A DNA stretch of 64,000 nt from SHZI01 sp964384525 (GTDB lineage: Bacteria > Pseudomonadota > Gammaproteobacteria > Steroidobacterales > GCA-2729495), in contig CAYLKO010000002.1 in NCBI GenBank assembly GCA_964384525.1, positions 1 to 64,000 on the forward strand. The letters are read 5' to 3'. The notes under the pieces were generated by a model. The model was not told where the DNA came from. It did not search any database and saw only the letters and a list, made by a program, of their open reading frames with translations. Positions 7,258-15,153 of this stretch are shown here, piece after piece (the stretch's first letter is position 1; each line of letters opens with the position of its first letter). Made by a program: the position numbers and the translations under genes.

Positions 7258-8559
7258 ATGAAAAACACAGCCAGCGGACCCGGCAATGCCAGCCTGCAAC
7301 AGCGGCGTGAGCAGGCCATGGCCCGCGGGATGCCGAGCCAGTTGCCGATCTATGTGGACCGCGCGGCCAATGCGGAACTGTGGGATGTCGAGGGGCGACG
7401 TTACATCGACTTCGGCAGCGGCATCGCGGTGCGCAACACCGGTCATCTGCATCCGGTCGTGCAGGCTGCGGTTCGTACCCAGCTGGAACGCTTCAGTCAC
7501 ACCTGCTTCATGGTGACGCCATATGAATCGGCGGTGGCGCTGGCGGAAAAGCTGAATGCCCTGGCGCCGGGCCCCACGCCGAAGAAGACGCTGCTCGTGA
7601 CGACGGGCGCCGAGGCGGTGGAAAATGCCGTCAAGATTGCCCGCATGCATACCGGTCGAACCGGTGTCATCAGCTTTGGTGGTTCGTTCCATGGCCGGAC
7701 GCTGCTGGCGATGGGGCTGACCGGCAAAATGACGCCCTACAAGGCGGGCTTCGGACCTTTTCCCGCCGAGCTGCATCACGCGCCCTTCCCGGTGGCCTAT
7801 CACGGCGTCAGCGTGGCCGATGCACTGGCTGGCATCGAGCGGATTTTTGCCGAGGATCTGGAGCCGGCGCGGTGTGCGGCCCTCATCGTGGAACCGGTCC
7901 AGGGTGAGGGCGGCTTCTACATCGCCCCACCGGAATTCCTGCATGCGCTGCGCGCGCTGTGTGATCGTCACGGCATCGTGATGATCGCCGACGAGATCCA
8001 GACCGGCTTCGGGCGTACCGGCCGGATGTTTGCCCTGGAACATGCAGGCGTCGAGCCGGATCTGATGACGGTGGCGAAGAGTCTGGCCGGCGGCTTCCCG
8101 CTGGCGGGCGTCATCGGCAAGGCCGCGATCATGGATGCGCCGCTGCCGGGCGGGCTCGGTGGCACCTATGCCGCTTCGCCGATCGGCTGTGCGGCTGCGC
8201 TTGCCGTGCTGGAGGTCATGGCGGCCGAAAATCTGCCGGAGCGGGCGCTGCACATCGGTGCCCGGCTGACCGCGCGGCTCAAGAGCCTCGCCACGCGACA
8301 CGCCTGCATCGGTGATGTGCGGGGTCTGGGCGCGATGGTCGCCATGGAACTGGTGCGGCATGGCCAGGCCGACCAGCCGGATGCGGAGCTGACCCACGCC
8401 GTGGTTCAGGCGGCGGCGCGCAACGGCCTGGTGCTGCTCTCCTGTGGCCGGCAGAAGAATGTCATCCGCTTTCTGATTGCCCTCACCGCCAGCGATGACT
8501 TGATCGACGAGGGTCTGGACATCCTCGAGCGCAGCCTGGCGGAATCACTGGCGCGGTAA
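7258..8559 (+). CDS. gabT: 4-aminobutyrate aminotransferase (class III PLP transaminase)
   Basis: A 433-residue class III aminotransferase, most like GabT (GABA plus 2-oxoglutarate to succinate semialdehyde plus glutamate). The TGAEAVENAVKIAR cofactor loop, VEPVQGEGGFY, the cofactor-binding Asp in IADEIQTGFGRTG (Asp245) and the Schiff-base Lys274 in VAKSLAGG are all present. The ATG at 7258 follows GGTGGAACC and fits the family N-terminus; the frame is open further upstream but runs through trmO. Its last 15 bases overlap the convergent DUF2796-like gene. An ornithine- or acetylornithine-type substrate cannot be excluded. Confidence 0.88.
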   Translation: MKNTASGPGNASLQQRREQAMARGMPSQLPIYVDRAANAELWDVEGRRYIDFGSGIAVRNTGHLHPVVQAAVRTQLERFSHTCFMVTPYESAVALAEKLNALAPGPTPKKTLLVTTGAEAVENAVKIARMHTGRTGVISFGGSFHGRTLLAMGLTGKMTPYKAGFGPFPAELHHAPFPVAYHGVSVADALAGIERIFAEDLEPARCAALIVEPVQGEGGFYIAPPEFLHALRALCDRHGIVMIADEIQTGFGRTGRMFALEHAGVEPDLMTVAKSLAGGFPLAGVIGKAAIMDAPLPGGLGGTYAASPIGCAAALAVLEVMAAENLPERALHIGARLTARLKSLATRHACIGDVRGLGAMVAMELVRHGQADQPDAELTHAVVQAAARNGLVLLSCGRQKNVIRFLIALTASDDLIDEGLDILERSLAESLAR

Positions 8560-9084
8560 CAGGATGCGCGGCGTGCCGGCGGTGAGCACCACTGACTTGA
8601 TGCCTGCAGCTGTCGTCGCGCTGGTGCCGAGCTTGCGGAGATCGGGGAAAGCAGCCAGCAGGCGGACATCGATCCATTGGAGCGCCGCCGGCGCACTGCA
8701 TTGAAATTGCCATGAGGCCTGCAAGGCAGCGTCTGGCGATCCACCGGCCGTCGGTGTGGCAACCGTTGCCGAGATCGGCCGGCACCAGGCTTCAGGGGGC
8801 AGCAGGAACAGCTTGGCACCCGAGCGCAGGGTGTCCAGCGTGTCGGCCAGTCGGGTGGTTTCGGCCGCATCAGCCGGCGGGTGATCGAGGCCGGTGACAT
8901 CCCGTGCGAGTGTGTTCAGCGTGATGGTCAGCCGGGTGGCATCGAGGACGATGGCCAGGTGGCCGGTTCCGGGCTGTGCCATCACGGGACCGGATGGGAT
9001 ACTGGCGATCAGCCCACCGGCCAGCACCAGGGGCAGGATGCAGCCGATGGCGTTGCGGCGGCCTTCGATGCGACGGTCCGGCAT
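8545..9084 (-). CDS. DUF2796/ZrgA-like exported protein lacking a His-rich segment
   Basis: A 179-residue exported protein with a signal peptide (about 12-36, IGCILPLVLAGGLIAS...VMAQ). The pattern HLAIVLDATRLTITL, VTGLDHPPADAAE, LFLLPPEAWCRP, a W-F-C strand (WQFQCSAPAALQW) and LLAAFPDLRKL matches the DUF2796 family, whose characterised member ZrgA helps zinc uptake. ZrgA proteins normally carry a long His/Asp-rich stretch; here only two His residues are present, so a zinc role is doubtful. It is convergent with gabT (15 bp overlap) and divergent from the PNPOx-like gene. Confidence 0.6.
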   Translation of the reverse strand: MPDRRIEGRRNAIGCILPLVLAGGLIASIPSGPVMAQPGTGHLAIVLDATRLTITLNTLARDVTGLDHPPADAAETTRLADTLDTLRSGAKLFLLPPEAWCRPISATVATPTAGGSPDAALQASWQFQCSAPAALQWIDVRLLAAFPDLRKLGTSATTAAGIKSVVLTAGTPRILLPRQ

Positions 9085-9144
9085 GGCAGTGGCTTCCTTG
9101 AATGGTGTGAATATTCCGTCAATCCGCTTTACTGGAGAATACCG

Positions 9145-9663
9145 ATGAGCAATGCGTATCGCTGGGTCGAGCCCCCCTGGCCGCAGGCCGAATTGCCGCG
9201 TGACCAGCTCGAAGATCGCATCCAGCAGCTGCTGGGTTCCACCAACATGTGCGTGATGGCCACCGTCACGGCCAGGGGCCGGCCGCTGGCCAGCCCGATC
9301 GAGTTTTATGCCGATGGCCTGGATCTGTACATGTTGCCTGATCCCGGCACGCCCAAACTCAAGGCCCTGCAGCAGAACCCCGGGATCTCGGTGGCCGTGC
9401 ACGGCGCCTATCATGGCTGGCACAGCGCCCGTGGTGCGCAGATCTTCGGCACGGCCACAGTCATCGAGCCGCATGCGCCAGGCTGGGACCGCGGCATGCA
9501 GATTTTCCGCTGGCACGAATGGATGAGCGACCTGGCGATGGATACCGGCAAACCCTTCGAGCGGCAGGTGCTGAAGGTGACGCCGGACCGGATTCTCTAC
9601 ACCGAGACCTGGTTGTGGAAACTCGGCTTCGGCGCCAAGCAGAAGTGGTTGCGCCAGACCTGA
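9145..9663 (+). CDS. PNPOx-like split-barrel flavin-binding protein
   Basis: A 172-residue protein of the pyridoxamine 5'-phosphate oxidase-like fold, with the typical beta strands NMCVMATVTARGRPLASPI and LDLYMLPDPGTPKLKALQQN. Such proteins bind FMN, F420 or heme; this one is not the biosynthetic PdxH, which is encoded at 39786-40433. The final region (ILYTETWLWKLGFGAK) is Trp-rich. The ATG at 9145 follows TGGAGAATACCG. It overlaps the start of the next gene by 19 bp, so they are probably co-expressed. Confidence 0.8.
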   Translation: MSNAYRWVEPPWPQAELPRDQLEDRIQQLLGSTNMCVMATVTARGRPLASPIEFYADGLDLYMLPDPGTPKLKALQQNPGISVAVHGAYHGWHSARGAQIFGTATVIEPHAPGWDRGMQIFRWHEWMSDLAMDTGKPFERQVLKVTPDRILYTETWLWKLGFGAKQKWLRQT

Positions 9664-11210
9664 GCACGCCTGCCGCAATCCTGCGGCAGGCGATGGCGCT
9701 GCATCGTGTCGGGCGTGAGCACGAAGCAGATGAGCATTACGCGATGGTGCTCAGCGCCGAACCCGGGCACGCCCAGGCCCTGCGCCTGCGCGGCATCCTG
9801 GCGCGCGATACGGGCCGTTTGCCCTTGGCGGTCGAACTGCTCCGCAAAGCCGTCGAGGCTGCGCCGCATGATCCGGAAGCTGCGGCCGAACTGGGCTTGA
9901 GCCATCTCGCGAGCGGCCATCTGCAACTGGCGGAGGCCGCCTTTCTGGAGGCGCTGGACCGTGATCCGGCCTCCCGCAAGGCGCTGACCAATCTGGGCGC
10001 AGTGCTGCAGCATCAGGGTCATCTGGCGCCGGCGATCGACGTCTATCGCGAGTTGCTGGCCATGGCGCCGGACGATCTGGAAGTGCGCTGCAACCTGGCG
10101 CAGACCCTGCTGGAAGCCGGCCGTGGCGTCGAAGCCTTGCAGGCCTGCGACGAGGCGCTCTGCCGGGCGCCGGGTCATGCCACCGTGCTGGCAACCCGGG
10201 GCGCCATCCTGTGCGCGCTCGAGCGCCATGCCGAGGCGCTGCCCGTGCTCGAGGCGACGCTGGAATCGCCGCTGGAATCGTCGCTGGCAGGTGAGTCCGC
10301 CGATATGCCGCTCATCAATCTGGCGGTGGCAGCGCGGGCGCTGGGCCACAGGGAGCGCGCCATCGCGGCCCTGATCACGGCAATCCGGAACAATGCCGAC
10401 AACGCGCGTGCAGTGGCTGATCTGACACTCCTGTGGGCTGGTGACGGGCATGCCGACGATGCGCTGACGCTCAGTGCGGATTTTCTGCAGCGCCATCCCG
10501 GTGAGCGCCTCGTGCTGGCGGCCCGTGCGGTGGCGCTGCGCGAGTCGGGGCGCGAGATCGAGGCGCGGGCGCTGATCGATCTGCAGGGGCTGGTCGCCAT
10601 TCGCGATCACCTGGTCTGCACGGTCGAGGAGGCTGACCGCTGGCATGCCGAACTCGCCGCGCTGATCCGTGCTGATCCCTCGTTGCTGGCAAGCCCGACC
10701 GGCAAGTCGACCCGTGGCGGCGCGCAAACCGGCGAATTCAATCCGCATCGCGAGCCGCTGATCAGCAGCTTTCAGGAACGGATCGATGCCGCCATCCGCA
10801 CGATCGTGGCGGACTTTCGTCAGGCCGGCCTGGCTGATCATCCCGCCATGGCCTGGGCCACCGAGGCATGGACCCTGCGCATGTGGGCCACGGTCCTGCC
10901 GCCCGGCGGCCATCAGCTACCGCACATGCATCCGCTCGGCTGGCTGAGCGGGGTGTATTACGTCCAGGTGCCGGCCGGCATCGGTGGCACCGATGCGGGC
11001 GCGCTGGAGTTCGGCGCCTTGCCCGACTGGATCTGCCATCGCCAGCCGCCCGAACGCCGCGTCATTCGGCCGATCGCTGGCCGGCTGGTGGTGTTCCCAT
11101 CGTATTTGCATCACCGCACGCTGCCGTTCACGGCCGGGGATCAGCCGCGCATCAGCATTGCCTTTGACGTGATGCCGGCTTTTGCCGGGCCGCCCTCACA
11201 GGGCGGGTAG
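9645..11210 (+). CDS. TPR protein fused to a 2OG-Fe(II) oxygenase-like domain
   Basis: About 521 residues. The first ~330 are tetratricopeptide repeats (for example NLGAVLQHQGHLAPAIDVY and LAQTLLEAGRGVEALQACDEA). The last ~150 form a putative 2-oxoglutarate/iron dioxygenase domain: LPHMHPLGWLSGVYYV with candidate iron ligands, ALEFG, then RLVVFPSYLHHRTLPF with the distal His and RISIAFD with the basic residue expected to bind 2-oxoglutarate. Such fusions are known but their substrates are not; hydroxylation of a protein or peptide is a guess. I take the GTG at 9645; ATG 9693 is an alternative. The 3' end overlaps the convergent LLM gene by 15 bp. Confidence 0.8.
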   Translation: MVAPDLSTPAAILRQAMALHRVGREHEADEHYAMVLSAEPGHAQALRLRGILARDTGRLPLAVELLRKAVEAAPHDPEAAAELGLSHLASGHLQLAEAAFLEALDRDPASRKALTNLGAVLQHQGHLAPAIDVYRELLAMAPDDLEVRCNLAQTLLEAGRGVEALQACDEALCRAPGHATVLATRGAILCALERHAEALPVLEATLESPLESSLAGESADMPLINLAVAARALGHRERAIAALITAIRNNADNARAVADLTLLWAGDGHADDALTLSADFLQRHPGERLVLAARAVALRESGREIEARALIDLQGLVAIRDHLVCTVEEADRWHAELAALIRADPSLLASPTGKSTRGGAQTGEFNPHREPLISSFQERIDAAIRTIVADFRQAGLADHPAMAWATEAWTLRMWATVLPPGGHQLPHMHPLGWLSGVYYVQVPAGIGGTDAGALEFGALPDWICHRQPPERRVIRPIAGRLVVFPSYLHHRTLPFTAGDQPRISIAFDVMPAFAGPPSQGG

Positions 11211-12203
11211 CACCCGCTCGCCGATCAGCTTGATCGCTTCGGCCGGGTTGTCGTGCACGCGTAGGGCGATTTCCGTCAGGCCGGCCGCGGCAAAGGCCTT
11301 CAGCGTGGCAATCGCCGGTTCGATCTGGTCGAGCCCGCCGGCAAAGGAAATGTTCCGGATCATCTTGTCGACGAGTGCCGGTGGCACGTTTTCGATGACG
11401 CCGGCGCGACGCAGGAAGGCATTGAGAAAATCCTTTTCATGAGCCCGCATGAGCTGCAGCTCGTCAGGATCCAGAAAGGGAGCAAAGTATTGATCAACGA
11501 GCCAGCCACGCAGCATCAGCTCGCGACGCGCCTCGCGCAGGGAGGCCTCGGCATCCTGCTTGATGTGCCACGCCCAGAAGTTGCTGAACCGGAATGTCGC
11601 CGGTGCTCGGCCTGCAGCCACCAGCTCCTCGCGGGCCTTGCTCACGAAATCAGCCATCAACGATGGCACGAAATCGCTGGTGATCAGGCCGTCGGCCAGT
11701 TCGGTTGCCAGCTTGCGGCTTTGCGGATGGTTGGCGCCGAAGTAGATCAGCGGCGGTGGCGCGGTGTGCCAGGCTGGCTTGTAGCCGTAAACCTTGTAGA
11801 TCTCGCCGCTGTAGTTCATCAGTTTGTCCGGTGATGCCCCCTTGAGGATCTCCAGGCATTCCCGGGCGTCACGGATCATGCGCTGCCGCTTCTTGCCCAT
11901 GGCGCTCATCACGGCGCCGCCACCCCCGACCATGATCATGGCCCGTCCGTTGCTGAGTTCGTTCAGCGAAAACAGCAGGTTGGCCATCTTCAGCGGATGC
12001 AGCTCCGTGGGGCTGATCGCCATCGGGCCGAGGCGGATGCGGGTGGATTGCTGCGCCAGCAGCGACAGCGTGAAGAAGGGGTCGCGCGACCATGCATAGT
12101 TGCAGGCCCACACGCCGCGAATTCCGAGGCGCTCTGCCATCAAGCCCAGTTCGGCGGCTTCCGCCGGCGAGGTGAACTCGTTCAGGATGATGTCGATTTC
12201 CAT
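11196..12203 (-). CDS. LLM-class flavin-dependent oxidoreductase
   Basis: A 335-residue luciferase-like TIM-barrel oxidoreductase. It begins MEIDIILNEFTSPAEAAELG, followed by RLGPMAISPTELHPLKMAN and the NGRAMIMVGGGG loop that usually contacts the flavin phosphate. Coenzyme F420 or FMN use and substrate are unknown. The ATG at 12203 is where family similarity starts. The C-terminus contains IEPAIATLKAFAAAGLTEIALRV, the usual final barrel element. It is divergent from the kinase gene 80 bp away. Confidence 0.85.
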   Translation of the reverse strand: MEIDIILNEFTSPAEAAELGLMAERLGIRGVWACNYAWSRDPFFTLSLLAQQSTRIRLGPMAISPTELHPLKMANLLFSLNELSNGRAMIMVGGGGAVMSAMGKKRQRMIRDARECLEILKGASPDKLMNYSGEIYKVYGYKPAWHTAPPPLIYFGANHPQSRKLATELADGLITSDFVPSLMADFVSKAREELVAAGRAPATFRFSNFWAWHIKQDAEASLREARRELMLRGWLVDQYFAPFLDPDELQLMRAHEKDFLNAFLRRAGVIENVPPALVDKMIRNISFAGGLDQIEPAIATLKAFAAAGLTEIALRVHDNPAEAIKLIGERVLPAL

Positions 12204-12283
12204 GGATGGTGGATGCTTTCTGTTGCCGGGTGGCAATTGTTGGTGAACCGCTGCCGGCAGTACCATGGTCGGCAGAACAGACC

Positions 12284-13315
12284 ATGACCCCCGATCTCCG
12301 CGAACAAGATATCCCGACCAGCCCCTGCACGTCACTGCCCCCACTCAAATCATCACTGACAGCGGTGGCCTCCACCGTGGCGGGCCAATCATCGGGCCAG
12401 CCATCGGGCGAACGGCCGATCCAGGTCGGCGATGTATTGGCACGCCGCTTTGCCCTCGTCGAGCAGGTTGCCAGTGGCGGCATCATGACGGTGTATCGGG
12501 CCCGGGATCTGCTGGCTGATCGCTATGCTCCCGATCACTCGACGGTGGCGGTGAAAATCGTGTCACCGGCACTGCGGTCCAATGTCGAATTGGCATCGGC
12601 CGTGCTCGGCACGGCGGCCCGCATGCGGACCTTGCGCCATGCCCACATCGAACAGGTGCTGGAGCTGCACCAGTTCGCCGAGGACTACGGCATCGTCAGC
12701 GAATGGCTGGACGGGGAGACGCTGGCGCAGAAGTTCGATCGTTCGGGTCGGCTTTGCATCGTCGAACTGCTGCCCGTGCTGAAGGGCGTGGTGGCGGCCC
12801 TTCAGCATGCCCATGCAAGTGGCATCGTCCACGGGGACCTCAAGCCGGGCAATGTCTTTCTGTGCCGCGATGGCCGGGTGAAGCTGCTGGACTTCGGGTT
12901 TCGGCTGCCTGCCGGCAGCGGCGATCCGGTGAACGGCACGACAGGGCTGTATGCCAGTTGCGAAATGCTGGAGGGCCAGGTGCCGACACCGCAGGACGAT
13001 GGTTATTCGCTGGCGTGTCTGCTCTATCGGGTTCTGACCGGCGAGTGGGCCTACGGGTGCCGTTCGGCGCTGGAGGCAGAGGTTGCCGCGGCGGAGCCCG
13101 GGCGGCCGATTGGCCTGTCGGGCCCGCAGTGGGCTGCGCTGCGCAAGGGCCTGGTTTTCCGCCGGGCCGGGCGGCTTGCCAGCGTGCAGGAACTGCTGGC
13201 GCCCTTTGTCTACGAACCGCCACGGCAGCGGACGCATTGGGTGCACCGTGCGGTGCTGGCGCTGCTCCTGATCGCGATCGTCACGGCCGTCGCATCCTCG
13301 ATTAAGATTTCTTAA
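12284..13315 (+). CDS. Membrane-anchored Hanks-type Ser/Thr protein kinase (non-RD)
   Basis: A 343-residue kinase: disordered Ser/Thr/Pro-rich N-terminus (1-45), kinase domain (about 52-310) and one C-terminal membrane segment (about 323-340) with almost no extracytoplasmic part. Visible motifs: glycine-loop remnant VASGGIMTVYRARD, ATP-binding Lys91 (VAVKI), catalytic loop HGDLKPGN (Asp185, Asn190) and metal-binding LDFGF (Asp203). The residue before the catalytic Asp is Gly, making it a non-RD kinase, and the usual P of the APE-like element is Cys (YASCEML). It precedes the DegP gene in the same direction by 302 bp. Targets are unknown. Confidence 0.85.
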   Translation: MTPDLREQDIPTSPCTSLPPLKSSLTAVASTVAGQSSGQPSGERPIQVGDVLARRFALVEQVASGGIMTVYRARDLLADRYAPDHSTVAVKIVSPALRSNVELASAVLGTAARMRTLRHAHIEQVLELHQFAEDYGIVSEWLDGETLAQKFDRSGRLCIVELLPVLKGVVAALQHAHASGIVHGDLKPGNVFLCRDGRVKLLDFGFRLPAGSGDPVNGTTGLYASCEMLEGQVPTPQDDGYSLACLLYRVLTGEWAYGCRSALEAEVAAAEPGRPIGLSGPQWAALRKGLVFRRAGRLASVQELLAPFVYEPPRQRTHWVHRAVLALLLIAIVTAVASSIKIS

Positions 13316-13617
13316 GGTCCCTGCAACGCTGCGGCGAAGGGGCTTGGTCCACCATCACTCCCGTGCCTGAAGAGTCACCCCGCTTTGCAGGCACAGCGTC
13401 GGACAACGACGCGAGATGGAAGACGACGACCAGAGTGGCACCGGTGGGCCGGGATGACGTGACTACCTGGACTCTGCCCCCCTCACCTGTATCAGGTGGC
13501 GACGCGCTCCCTGCCTGCCGGTGTCACGAACCACGGTCACGAACCGCTTCCACGAACTGCCTTCACAACCCTGACACAAACCCTGGCACAAACGACCCCC
13601 GCAACAGGACCTGAACG
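13316..13617. other. 302-bp intergenic region between kinase and degP
   Basis: No convincing gene. The only open frame here (13363-13614) has no plausible start signal, no family-like sequence and a composition driven by the repeats below. The 3' part, about 90 to 25 bases before degP, is occupied by a degenerate tandem repeat. I see no clear terminator after the kinase. Confidence 0.6.
13525..13594 (+). repeat. Degenerate 13-bp tandem repeat upstream of degP
   Basis: CACGAACC, CACGAACC, CACGAACT, CACAACCC, CACAAACC and CACAAACG begin at 13525, 13538, 13551, 13564, 13575 and 13587. The first four are exactly 13 bp apart and the last two 11 and 12 bp apart. The last unit ends 23 bases before the degP ATG, so the array spans the likely promoter or 5' leader. 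It could be a slippage-derived leader or a set of binding sites. Confidence 0.6.
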
Positions 13618-15144
13618 ATGCGCTCCCGAATTCTCCCGGTACTGTCGGCTGTTGCCCTGGTACTGCTGGCGGCAATCATCCTTTCCGGGACGCCCACCAC
13701 CATGGCGGTCGGTGCCGGGGTCGGTGCCGGCACTGGCGAGGCCACGGCCGCGGTCACCAGCAATCCGGATGCCGGACCGGATGCCGGAAATCTCCCCAAC
13801 TTCAAGGCGATCATCAAGCGCAATCAGGCCAGTGTGGTGAATATCAGCACCACCCACAAGGTCCGGATGAGCCAGCAGATGCAGGGCCTGCCACCGGGAG
13901 TCGAGGAATTCTTCCGTCAGTTCCGCGGCTGGTCCGGGCCGGGTGATCGCGATTCCGATGGCGGCGACTCCGGCCCGCCGAAGAGCATCACGCGCGAAGC
14001 CACTTCGCGTGGTTCGGGTTTCATCATCTCTCCCGACGGCAGGATTCTCACCAACGCCCATGTGGTCGACGGGGCGGACGAGATCATCGTCAAGCTGGCC
14101 GACAACACGGAGAAGAAGGCCAGGGTGCTCGGCGTCGACAAGGCCTCCGATGTGGCGCTGCTGAAGATCGATGCCACCGGCCTGCCGGCGGTAACGCTCG
14201 GTGATTCTTCCAGGCTCGAAGTCGGTGACTGGGTGCTGGCCATCGGCTCACCGTTTGGTCTTGAGCACACGGCGACCCAGGGCATCGTCAGCGCCCTGGG
14301 GCGCAGCCTGCCGGATGGCAACTACGTGCCGTTCATCCAGACCGATGTGGCGGTGAATCCGGGCAACTCCGGTGGCCCCTTGCTCAACACCCGCGGCGAG
14401 GTCGTGGGCATCAACTCGCAGATCTACAGCCGCAGCGGCGGCTACATGGGGTTGTCGTTCGCCATTCCGATCAACACGGCATCGAGCGTCGAACAGCAGC
14501 TGGCGGCCAACGGTGTCGTCGAGCGCGGCTGGCTCGGTGTCGGCATCCAGGGCATGAATGGTGAACTGGCGACCTCATTCGGCCTCAAAACGCCCGCGGG
14601 CGCCCTGGTGGGCAAGGTGGATGCCGATGGCCCGGCCGACAAAGCCGGCCTGAAGCCGGGTGATGTGATCCTGGCCTATGATGGTCGGGCGATCGACAAC
14701 TCCGCCGACCTGCCGCCACTGGTCGGCGCAACGAAGCCCGACACGCGCGTGTCGATGCAGGTCTGGCGCGACCATGCGTCGCGGGATCTCACCGTGACTG
14801 TCGGCAAGTTGAAGACCCCGGATGACGAGCGGCTGGCCAGCAACGCCGGTGATGGCGGAAGCCCCGGTGCGCTCAACGTGCAGGTGTCGCCACTCACGCC
14901 CGAGCAGCGGCAGCAGGCCGGCATCGAGTCCGGTGGCGTGCTGGTTGTGGACGTGGACGAGGGCCCGGCGGAACGGGCCGGCGTCAACCGTGGTGACATC
15001 ATCCTCGCGCTGGGCAATCACCCGGTCACGAGCCCGAAGGATCTGGCTGGTCTGGTGCGCAAGCTGCCCAAGGACCGGCCCGTGCCCCTGCTGGTACAAC
15101 GCGATGACGCCCGTCTTTTTCTGCCGCTGACGATCTCGGGCTGA
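13618..15144 (+). CDS. degP: Periplasmic Do-family serine protease (HtrA/DegP/MucD-like)
   Basis: A 508-residue periplasmic protease/chaperone for misfolded envelope proteins. It has an N-terminal signal or anchor segment (about 5-30), a trypsin-like domain with triad His148 (NAHVV), Asp178 (SDVALLK) and Ser251 (GNSGGPL), and two PDZ domains (about 285-375 and 400-500). The length and two PDZ domains fit DegP/MucD, not DegS. It follows the Ser/Thr kinase gene and is 9 bp before mprF, so degP and mprF likely share a transcript. Confidence 0.93.
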   Translation: MRSRILPVLSAVALVLLAAIILSGTPTTMAVGAGVGAGTGEATAAVTSNPDAGPDAGNLPNFKAIIKRNQASVVNISTTHKVRMSQQMQGLPPGVEEFFRQFRGWSGPGDRDSDGGDSGPPKSITREATSRGSGFIISPDGRILTNAHVVDGADEIIVKLADNTEKKARVLGVDKASDVALLKIDATGLPAVTLGDSSRLEVGDWVLAIGSPFGLEHTATQGIVSALGRSLPDGNYVPFIQTDVAVNPGNSGGPLLNTRGEVVGINSQIYSRSGGYMGLSFAIPINTASSVEQQLAANGVVERGWLGVGIQGMNGELATSFGLKTPAGALVGKVDADGPADKAGLKPGDVILAYDGRAIDNSADLPPLVGATKPDTRVSMQVWRDHASRDLTVTVGKLKTPDDERLASNAGDGGSPGALNVQVSPLTPEQRQQAGIESGGVLVVDVDEGPAERAGVNRGDIILALGNHPVTSPKDLAGLVRKLPKDRPVPLLVQRDDARLFLPLTISG

Positions 15145-15153
15145 TATTTCCGG

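Noticed and set aside
9145..9663. Second pdxH
   Set aside because: It lacks the PdxH substrate and FMN blocks and the C-terminal RLAP end, which are present at 39786-40433.
13301..13316. ATTAAG-N4-CTTAAG at the end of the kinase gene as another TTAA regulator box
   Set aside because: The half-sites are 10 bp apart, not 11 as in the two other sites, and it lies 300 bp from the next start codon.
13363..13614. 83-codon open frame between kinase and degP
   Set aside because: No ribosome-binding site or family-like sequence; the end is translated tandem repeat.
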